From Euryarchaeota archaeon UBA242 (lineage in GTDB: Archaea > Thermoplasmatota > Poseidoniia > Poseidoniales > Poseidoniaceae): a stretch of 25,717 bases of DNA. The translations under genes and the position numbers were made by a program. The stretch is from contig DAJY01000056.1 of the NCBI GenBank assembly GCA_002499015.1, positions 20,269-45,985 of the forward strand, given 5' to 3'. Below, one piece after another: positions 14,291 to 23,100 of this stretch. Every line of letters starts with the position of its first letter. Position 1 is the stretch's first letter. The notes below the pieces were generated by a model that worked only from the letters and a program-made list of their open reading frames with translations, was not told the origin of the DNA and ran no database searches.

Positions 14291-17200
14291 TTGCGTCGCA
14301 GTCAAACAACATTACTCACAACATTGGCAGTCATAGCAAGTTTGCTATTTATGTCACAATTTCCAGCAGTTTCTCCGGTTTCTAGTATTCACCCGGACGA
14401 TACAGAAGGTGCTAAGCCACCAGAGACGGATACTGATAAAGATGGAATTCCCGATGTGCATGAGAATTTGTTTGAAGATTGGATGAATTGGACTACTATT
14501 GATGGCAGAGATATTATTATTCAAGGCATGGATAGGGATAATGCTGCAGATGCATTAATCGATGTCGATAAAGATGGACTAAATGCTACGGAAGAATATT
14601 GTTGGCCATATCCAGCAAATTGTACCGAAGCGGGTTTTGCTCGCGGACTTACCGGTGTGATTGATGAAGAGGGTAATAGGCAATACCTAGACCCTCGCGT
14701 TTCCGACACAGATGGCGATGGAATGCCCGATGGCTATGAAGCATATATGTGTGCGAGAATAGGTGGTTTTGATTTCTCCAACCTTCGTTTTGATTGTTTT
14801 AGATTTGATCCACTAAATGCATCAGATTTGTATGAGGACCCAGACGAAGATGGTTTTGACGTTGATGGAGATGGTGTACTTTCATTATCTGAAATGTTTA
14901 CTTCTTCGGAGGAATATAGATTCGGAGCACCTGCAAATTATACCACCGAACTAGATGGGCTTTGGTGTTCTGCAACATTGCCAGGGGGCTCTATCTTGAA
15001 GAGTTGGCCTTATTTGCCATCAGGTGACAATGCTACATTCCAAAATCTCTTGTCAGCATGCACTACAAATGCTACCAATGTTGTCGATGAAGATTTATGG
15101 CTCGGTTCAGACCCATTGTTGGAAGATTCAGACCGTTATCACTGGGATGGATTTTCTATCCGAAGACTATTCCCAAGTTATGGTGATGGAATGCCTGATG
15201 GATGGGAAGCACATTTTGGCCTAGACCCATTAAACAGAACCGATGCACTTCTTGATCCTGATTTTGATGGGTGGGATTTTAATCGTGATGGAGTAATTTC
15301 ACCAGATGTTAGCCGTACACTTACGGCTCTTAAAATCGGAGAAGAATTATCTAATTTTGAAGAATATTTAATTCATTTTGATAATGGCAATATGATCACA
15401 CCTGGATTAAAAACGGCATATCTCGGAGCTGAAGCATCTACTTCATCACAGTTCCCTCTAACCTTCACTGCAACTGAAGGTGAAATGAGTATTATTCACC
15501 ATGACGTTGTCGATTTGGACCTTAATGGTGAGCAGATGTATGTCACTACAAAATATGGTGTTACCGTTCTAGATTATGATGCAGAAACAAGTACTGATCA
15601 ATGGATGCCGCAAGGAGTAGAATTACATGATTCAATTATATTGACACAAGATTCCGTAGCATATGCAATGGCGATTGCTACATCGGTTGGTTTGGTAATA
15701 GCACCTCTGCAAGTGGATGGTGGCTTATCCCCACTAGCGTCATGGAATTGGGCAGAAATCGGCCACATTAATTCTTTACAGCATTTGGAAATCGAGGGTC
15801 AAAATCAGCAGATATTGGCTCTTGGTGATGCTGGGTTGGGTAATGTAGTGGAACTTGATAGTGGAGCAAACATAATTAATATTTACGAACTTGGAAATGG
15901 TATCAAGAGTGCATTATTCGAAGCTAATGCAAGTGTGTCTTCAATCGCTCATGGTTCTCCTGGCGGTGGGGCATTAACTCTCTATATTGGAACTGATAGG
16001 GGATTATTGGTTTCAGAAACCGCTTCAGCAAGGGACGACTCAACAGCCACATGGAGATTCTTTTACACACCAGAAACAACCGGTATATCTGTGATAGTAG
16101 ATGAACTTCGAAGTTTACCTTTGGGAGTCATTGGCAATCCAGCAGAAGTAAGAGATGTCGTCCTCGATGGTTCAGATTCATCTAATTCCCAGGTTCTATG
16201 GTTTGGAACTCCAGCGGGATTGCATCGCATCGACCTTCTAACCGACACTATTACTCATAGTGGTGAATATCAACATCCCGGAATAGATGGAGTTGCGATC
16301 AAAGAAACCAATGATGTCTATTCAATATACCCAACAGGAGATGAAATACTGATTGGCAGTGCCTGGGGTGTTTGGGCTCTTGCAGGGGATTACTCAGCAA
16401 TTTATGGGCTACAAAATCAAGAAAGAATTCCTGGAGAAATTGTTGCAATCAGCGTAATGGATATTGCTGGCAATAACACAATTTTTGCAGGAGCAAGCCC
16501 TGGAAGATTTGCCAATTTAGAATTGATTGACCCAGGTGCAAATGATTCTGATAATGATGGTATGCCCGATGGTTGGGAAATTGCGCATGGACTTGACCCA
16601 ACAGACCCTTGGGATGCCCATTTAGACACTGACGGAGATGGGTTAGACCTTACTCAAGATGGATTCCTAGACCGTCTTTGGACCAATCTAGATGAATTCC
16701 GTTATGTCAAAACAACTAATAATGGATATAATTCTACAAATCCTCGAGTTGGTGATAGTGATGGAGATGGCTTACCAGATGGAGCAGAATATTTCGGCTA
16801 CTATTATGAACAAAGTAATTTATGGTGCCACTACAGTGTACAAAATGAGTATATCTGTAACGATTCAGCCGGATTAAATGCAAATGCAACCTATCTTAGT
16901 TTGTCAAGTTCAGACGCTAGCTCAGATCCAATGAATTGGGATTCTGATGGTGATGGGATGCCTGATGGTTGGGAAATTAACCACAGGCGATGGATTGGTT
17001 CATCATATACTGGAGGAAATAATTGGACTTTGGACCCGATGCGTCCTGATGATGCTGAATGGGATGCAGATGGAGACGGTTTGGCAAATATTTGTGAATA
17101 TCAATGGTCCTTAGTACGGGGTGCAGCAATTGAAGGATTGTTATTAGAAACTCATGGAGAATCTTCAGAATCTGCTGAGCAGTGGTTTATTGCCGACCCA

Positions 17201-20038
17201 AACAATGCCGATTCCGATGGAGATAGTTTACCAGATGGTTGGGAATCTAAGGGTGCCTGTACATGGGATCCTTCACGAATAGGAATTAATCCTCTAAACT
17301 CTTCTGATATACTGGGAAATCCAGACGGTGATGGTTTTGATATTAATCACGATGGAATCATACAGCAAAATGAAGCGTTTGTTAACTGGTTAGAATTCCA
17401 TGTTCGCAATAATTTGTTTGATGGAAATCAAACCTTAGATGGCGTTACTCTACCAGAAGGTCTAACCACTGATCTATTCCAACATATCAGCGATTATGGC
17501 AATCCAGAGGCTAACTTTGGTGAAAGGGCAAGTGGTGCTATTACTTCCACACAGAGTTCAGAAATATCTGGTGCTGCAGACCCTCTTAGTGCAGACTCAG
17601 ATTCAGATGGAATGCCTGATGGCTGGGAGATTTGGTATGCACGTTGGGATATATTGGCCGACGAGTGGACTCTTAATCCACTAGATGGAGCAGATAGATG
17701 GCAAGATGCTGACGAGGACGGGATGACTAATTGGGAAGAATACAATTCGATTGCACCACAATTTTCAGAAACAAATGAAAACCGAACTTCACCTCAATGG
17801 TTCGTTACTACCGTTGGTAGCGCTTTTGCATTACAACAGTGGCCAAGCATCCTCAATCCTGAATCGTTTGGAAGTTTCCTGACTTCAGAACAAATTAATT
17901 TGACTGGATTAACATCTGATCCAAATAATGTTGATACCGATGGTGATGGTATGCTAGATGGTGTGGAACTTCTATTCACTTCTTGGAATAATTCAGCACA
18001 AACATGGACGTTAAATCCTCTTGTTAGTGGTGATGGAAATTTCGATGGTGACGGTGATGGTTTAATCGACAAACAAGAGTTTGAACTAGTAAATTCAAAT
18101 CCAGATAATGGTGGAGATCATCCCTTCGATGCACCTTTAATGCACGAAGATGGTGACCAACAACAACCAACTGAAAAAGCTCAAAGAGTCTTCAATATCT
18201 TAATCACAAAGGAAACTAGAGGTAAGAGATTACTCGATGATTTCAATGACTGGCAACAAGGAGAACCACCGAATTCATTCATCTCAATGCTAATGGGAAT
18301 AACCGACCCAACTTTACCTGATACTGATGATGATGGAATGTATGACGGATTCGAATATTGGTTTGCGGAATGGGATTTGGAGGAAAACCGTTGGAGTATG
18401 AATCCTCTAATCGACAATGATGTATTTTTAGACTCAGATAATGATTCGTTTGACTGTGACGGGGATGGAAATATCTCGACTGATGAACGATTTTCAAATT
18501 TGAGAGAATGGGAATCAAGAACATGGGGTAAGTACCTCAACAGAGATTCAGTTCCAGCTAATGTTGGAATTATTGATTTCGGTGAAGATGCGATTAATGC
18601 TTACAAAGAAGAATTAGGATTTTCTCAATATCAAGCACAACTTGCTTTGTACAATGATTTCATAGAAAAGGGCCAAGACAGTGCAGACAGAATGACAAAA
18701 TTGAATTCAATTGATTCTGATAATTTTAACCGTACACTAATCGGTGTATCAGACCCTACGCACTCCGACTCTGATGGAGATGGGATTCCTGATGGCTGGG
18801 AATATTGCTACGCAACATATGGAATGCCTGGATTAAGCACTCAAGATCATTGGGCAAGTAATCCCGTTAATCCTTGGGATGTCGATTATGATGGAGATAA
18901 TGATGGGTGGTATAACCGCACAGCATTTGATATGCCTGCAGACCAAGGTAATTGGGATCAAAGAGACTTCACACCTTCAGGGGTAATTGTTCAACCTGGT
19001 ATAGGGGATTTACCATTTACTAATTGGATGGAGTGGGACAATTCAACCCGCCCTGACCAAAATGATAGCGACGAGGATAGTGTTACTTACACAACTGTAG
19101 TTGTGAATGGCATTGTTACTTCACATAGCCAAGATTTCAATCTTTCAGACGGCCGTGAAGTGTTCAAATATGGCACAAACCCAAGTGATAATGACAGTGA
19201 TGGTGATATGTTGCCAGACTGGTATGAATACAATAAGGGATGGAATGAAGATAATGATAATTACAGTACATTTATGCAGATTGAAGTGATTTGGATAGAT
19301 GCTGCAACCGGTGGCGCATGCGACACTTCTACTATGTCCTGTTTACCACTATCCCAACAAGGTGCAAATGGAACATTGGGTCGACCTGATTTGGCATTTA
19401 CTTGGTTCACCTTGGACCCAACTGATCCTGTAGATGCAAATTTCGACCCAGATATGGATGGTAATTGGGATTGTTCTGGTGCAGGATGTAACTATGAGCC
19501 ATATACTAATTTCCAAGAATTCTTTGCTATATCTGACAAAGATTTAACCAGTCCAAATGCAGTTCGGTTAAGCGGTATGGTTTACCAAGGAACCCCGGTT
19601 ACAGAATGGTGGCAATTACGAGGTGCTTTACTTCACATTGGATTATTTGATGAATCGACAAGTAATTATTTGAAGATGGACCAATCAAATAGTATGGATA
19701 TTAGATATGCCTACGTGGTTAATGATAAAGACACAAATTTCCTCTTATTAGATTCATCTGATGACCAAATAATGCTAGCAGGAAATAGAACCGATCAATG
19801 GGATATCTATTACGTAGGATCTCCCAATACATCTCCAGTTAGAAATGTAGGTGAGCATGAATTAGGATGGTATTATCTTGATTTAGACAATGACCACATT
19901 GCTGAAGGTACCGACCCAATGAACTGGGATACCGATGGGGATTGGATGGTAGATTGGTTTGAAGTTCATGATGATGAGAACGATGGGTTGAGGGGAGATT
20001 CTTCCCCAATTCGATATGATTCGCGTCAAACAGCATAA
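14291..20038 (+). CDS. Giant secreted TSP3-repeat (calcium-binding) protein with inserted beta-propeller
   Basis: The product is about 1915 residues from TTG 14291. An N-terminal signal peptide ('TTLLTTLAVIASLLFMSQF') is followed by about a dozen thrombospondin type 3-like units carrying 'D-x-D-x-DG-(M/I/L)-PDG-(W/Y)-E', at roughly residues 48, 140, 298, 752, 822, 884, 974, 1104, 1215, 1344, 1494, 1634 and 1880. Most are followed by a second 'D-x-DGDG' loop, often with 'NWEEY'-like residues. The acidic loops should bind calcium. Residues about 390-750 contain no such loops and look like a beta-propeller ('MYVTTKYGVTVLDYD', 'VLWFGTPAGLHRIDLL', 'ILIGSAWGVWALAG'). The chain ends after a last repeat with no membrane helix, sortase motif or other anchor, unlike the other surface proteins here. 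It may be released or held by a partner such as the next gene's product. No enzyme domain was recognised. Confidence 0.88.
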   Translation: MRRSQTTLLTTLAVIASLLFMSQFPAVSPVSSIHPDDTEGAKPPETDTDKDGIPDVHENLFEDWMNWTTIDGRDIIIQGMDRDNAADALIDVDKDGLNATEEYCWPYPANCTEAGFARGLTGVIDEEGNRQYLDPRVSDTDGDGMPDGYEAYMCARIGGFDFSNLRFDCFRFDPLNASDLYEDPDEDGFDVDGDGVLSLSEMFTSSEEYRFGAPANYTTELDGLWCSATLPGGSILKSWPYLPSGDNATFQNLLSACTTNATNVVDEDLWLGSDPLLEDSDRYHWDGFSIRRLFPSYGDGMPDGWEAHFGLDPLNRTDALLDPDFDGWDFNRDGVISPDVSRTLTALKIGEELSNFEEYLIHFDNGNMITPGLKTAYLGAEASTSSQFPLTFTATEGEMSIIHHDVVDLDLNGEQMYVTTKYGVTVLDYDAETSTDQWMPQGVELHDSIILTQDSVAYAMAIATSVGLVIAPLQVDGGLSPLASWNWAEIGHINSLQHLEIEGQNQQILALGDAGLGNVVELDSGANIINIYELGNGIKSALFEANASVSSIAHGSPGGGALTLYIGTDRGLLVSETASARDDSTATWRFFYTPETTGISVIVDELRSLPLGVIGNPAEVRDVVLDGSDSSNSQVLWFGTPAGLHRIDLLTDTITHSGEYQHPGIDGVAIKETNDVYSIYPTGDEILIGSAWGVWALAGDYSAIYGLQNQERIPGEIVAISVMDIAGNNTIFAGASPGRFANLELIDPGANDSDNDGMPDGWEIAHGLDPTDPWDAHLDTDGDGLDLTQDGFLDRLWTNLDEFRYVKTTNNGYNSTNPRVGDSDGDGLPDGAEYFGYYYEQSNLWCHYSVQNEYICNDSAGLNANATYLSLSSSDASSDPMNWDSDGDGMPDGWEINHRRWIGSSYTGGNNWTLDPMRPDDAEWDADGDGLANICEYQWSLVRGAAIEGLLLETHGESSESAEQWFIADPNNADSDGDSLPDGWESKGACTWDPSRIGINPLNSSDILGNPDGDGFDINHDGIIQQNEAFVNWLEFHVRNNLFDGNQTLDGVTLPEGLTTDLFQHISDYGNPEANFGERASGAITSTQSSEISGAADPLSADSDSDGMPDGWEIWYARWDILADEWTLNPLDGADRWQDADEDGMTNWEEYNSIAPQFSETNENRTSPQWFVTTVGSAFALQQWPSILNPESFGSFLTSEQINLTGLTSDPNNVDTDGDGMLDGVELLFTSWNNSAQTWTLNPLVSGDGNFDGDGDGLIDKQEFELVNSNPDNGGDHPFDAPLMHEDGDQQQPTEKAQRVFNILITKETRGKRLLDDFNDWQQGEPPNSFISMLMGITDPTLPDTDDDGMYDGFEYWFAEWDLEENRWSMNPLIDNDVFLDSDNDSFDCDGDGNISTDERFSNLREWESRTWGKYLNRDSVPANVGIIDFGEDAINAYKEELGFSQYQAQLALYNDFIEKGQDSADRMTKLNSIDSDNFNRTLIGVSDPTHSDSDGDGIPDGWEYCYATYGMPGLSTQDHWASNPVNPWDVDYDGDNDGWYNRTAFDMPADQGNWDQRDFTPSGVIVQPGIGDLPFTNWMEWDNSTRPDQNDSDEDSVTYTTVVVNGIVTSHSQDFNLSDGREVFKYGTNPSDNDSDGDMLPDWYEYNKGWNEDNDNYSTFMQIEVIWIDAATGGACDTSTMSCLPLSQQGANGTLGRPDLAFTWFTLDPTDPVDANFDPDMDGNWDCSGAGCNYEPYTNFQEFFAISDKDLTSPNAVRLSGMVYQGTPVTEWWQLRGALLHIGLFDESTSNYLKMDQSNSMDIRYAYVVNDKDTNFLLLDSSDDQIMLAGNRTDQWDIYYVGSPNTSPVRNVGEHELGWYYLDLDNDHIAEGTDPMNWDTDGDWMVDWFEVHDDENDGLRGDSSPIRYDSRQTA
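16540..19960 (+). repeat. Internal repeats encoding D-x-DGDGMPDGWE units
   Basis: The motif recurs every 200-450 bases, with near-identical coding such as 'gatggaatgcctgatgg' at several sites. Protein spacing is about 60-150 residues because the segments between differ in length. The repeats are imperfect at DNA level, so this is old domain duplication, not a fresh tandem repeat. Confidence 0.8.
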
Positions 20039-20050
20039 ATCGTCCTAGAT

Positions 20051-20100
20051 TACTTAAAAAGTACGAATTGAAGGAAATTAGAATCTTTTTTAAAAAGATT
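20051..20100. promoter_or_regulatory. Two AT-rich palindromes between the two giant genes
   Basis: TACTT-AAA-AAGTA lies at 20051-20063 and AATCTTTTT-T-AAAAAGATT at 20082-20100, the latter with 9-bp perfect arms. Centres are 34 bases apart. The larger one begins 44 bases after the stop at 20038 and ends 66 bases before ATG 20166. It could be a terminator-like element or an operator for the following gene; sequence alone does not decide. The remaining bases to 20165 show no gene. Confidence 0.45.
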
Positions 20101-20165
20101 TGATAATGTCCTCTAGGGGGATGCTTCAAAGGCTCAATCGGTAGTGGCAAGGTCGCGTGAGTCTT

Positions 20166-23100
20166 ATGTCATCATCATTCCCTCCCGGTCGCGGCATAAT
20201 GTTTGTATTATTTGCCATTCTTGTTTTATCCCCAATGAGTCCATTAGCGGACGTTTTTGTAGATGAAGCAGAAGCTGCTGGAGTTGCTCGACATGTCTAT
20301 GAATTTAGTGATGGTTCTACTGAATATATTGCTCTCTACCAAGGCGCTAACCCAGACACTGGCGCTCAAATTTCTCTTCCAAAAGGTGCTTTAGTTACCG
20401 ATGTTACGATGACACTTTCTGGTGCTAGTGCGACTGGATGGAGTCAAAAGGTGACAGATAACCGTGCTGATTGGATTAGGGGTACTGATTCAATGACCGA
20501 TTCTAGAAGCGGTGATCTAAGTCTCGCCTTAGCTTCACCACAGGAAGAATTTTTCCCGCATGGATACGATGAAACTGTAAATCCAAATTCTGATGCCTGG
20601 TTAGATAATGGCTCATATTCACTGCGCCAACCGCACACATCAAATTCTACAGAGTCCAGATTTTCCACACAGGTGACAAAGACATCATCTAGTTTGATGG
20701 CTCAAGGTCAAGGTGCGGTATTAAAACACCATGATTGGCTATTTTTGTCAACTTGGTCCTCAACAAAATTCAGCAATATTGTTCAGAAATTATATCCTAA
20801 CAATGCAAGCCGTCATTCAACAATAGTATTAGACGAAGCTCAATGTACTCTTCCACAAAAAGATAGTTCTAGTTATTATGGACAATATGGATTTAGAGAT
20901 TGGACTATAACTGATGATGAAAGATTATTTGGAATTCTATCTGGATACAAATACACATACAGTTCATCAGCGCCAACACAATACCATAGAGTAATTGAAA
21001 TGGATATTTCACGGGATGATGTTTGGACATGTATTGATTCTTACGATGTTTCACCGCAATATGGTGATTATACAGGTATTGCATATGACCGTGATCAAGA
21101 CCTTGTATGGATATTGCACAATTCACAAAGAAGAATTGTACCCTATACCTTTGATGGCAACTTACCTGGTCAATACACAAGAGGTCAGGAAAGTTATTCC
21201 TATTCAACTACAAGCGGTTCAACTTGGGAATGTGGTACTACAGGTCAAATAGTTAGAGGCTTAGAAGTCAATGGTACATCATTCTTCATGCGCTGCCAAA
21301 AAGGAACAGTATACAATGATAAAGATCAATTAGAAACCTGGTCAGTATCCGGACAATCATCATCACTAGTACCTCAAGCAGGAATAAAGCAAGTTTCAGC
21401 ACTTGGCTATGGATTGCAGTTTGATGGAGCGAGGTTCGTAACAGTTGACAGTGGATATTCTACTTGGAGTAGTAACACACTCTACTATCGTGAGTATGGA
21501 ACTGGTTGGCAATACGAAACAACACCAGCCCCTGGAACAACAACTTGGTATGGACCAGTAACTTACAGTTCAGATGATGTTGTGGCTGCAAATATGATTA
21601 CCTATTCTTCAGCAGCCTCTATTGGAGATAGAGTTGATTACTGGATATCTGCAGACAATGGTACTCATTGGCAGCAAGTTGAATCAAATGAAACGATTCA
21701 TTTTGATTTTCCTGGTAACGAACTGGTTTGGAAGGCGCAATTAATAGGTTCAACAGCAGTTTCATGGTGGGTTAATTTAGAATATTCAACTGACTACACC
21801 ACTTCAGGTTCTTGGCTTTCACCATTCTTCCCAACCGGTACTAAAGTTGGTAAGGTTAGGCCCGTGTGGGTTGCAGACGAACCGAGTAGTTCAACCGTAC
21901 AAGTAATGGTTTCCAATGATAATGGGACCACTTGGTTACCAGTGGTCAATGGCCAAGAAACAAGTTTCTCAACCGATGGTGCTGGTGATATTCTACGCTA
22001 CACGATTGATATGACCACCAGTGACTCTACTAGCACTCCACTGATAGATTCCTTCACTCTACATTATGAAGAAGGATATCCAGACCGACCCAATATTGAT
22101 ATTGGTAACGATGGGCAATGGGATTGGGAATCCCTTCAATTCCTTAATGAATCATCAGTCGAAGCAAGTGATGATTCTGTTGTTGGTGTAGATGTCAAGT
22201 TTACTCCTACTATGGTTCAAGCATTCAATGATGCAATTCCGGAAAATGGTTTTGGTGATGTACTTGTATCCCTTGGTATTAAGGCCGCAACTTCTGGTCG
22301 AATAAAAATTTCAAACATCGATATTGCCTACAAAATGCAAACACGTGCAATAGATGCTAATTTGGAAGGTGGAAAGGCATCACCAGATGGAATATACAGG
22401 AATCTAGTGGTTAGAGTTGCTAATGGTGATGAAGTCGATAGAGTTACAAAAACAGTGGTTGCTCTTGAACATTCATATGGAGAGAACCCTACATTTTCAT
22501 GGGTTAGAGGAGATAGCTGCTCAACGATTGATGATGTTGGAGGAATAGTTCAATTTGATACGGCCAATTGTACATCGATGTTAGATGCCAACGGGATTCT
22601 AACTATTAGAATGCCAATGAAAGTTAATTGGACTTGGGATGATGAGGGTAGTGCTCAAGCATTTATTACAGTTGAAGATGATCTGGGAGTAGCGGTAAGT
22701 TCTTGGGAAACTGAATCATTAGACCTTAAGATTGAAAATGATATCCAACTTGATGGGCTAAGGGTTTGGGAAGAAACTGGAAGAGAATTATATGTTTTAG
22801 ATTGGGTTCGCGGAGGGTTTAATCTTTCCTTTAGTGGCCAAATAAACTTCCAAGAGTCACAATTGAGCCCAGAGGCTGGTAATTTTAATTTGAGATTACT
22901 TGGACAAAATGTAACCCACGATGGCGTACCAATGGGCGAAGCAGTTCTCTTAGCAGAAGAAGCAAACCCTGGATTTGGAGAATATAATATTACAATTCAA
23001 TCACCACTAGAATCCTCCCCTGGAGGTATGGTTTTCTATATGCAGGCGGTGAATTTGGTTAATGGTTCAACATTTGTCAATCCCGGTTACAATAGCATGA

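Noticed and set aside
18181..18540. Minus-strand frame of 119 codons inside the TSP3 gene
   Set aside because: Antisense to Asp-rich repeats, which naturally give Ser/Pro-rich stop-free frames on the other strand; no start site or domain.
16540..19960. Possible CRISPR-like or satellite repeat
   Set aside because: Repeats are irregularly spaced, differ at many bases and keep the reading frame; they encode TSP3-type protein repeats.
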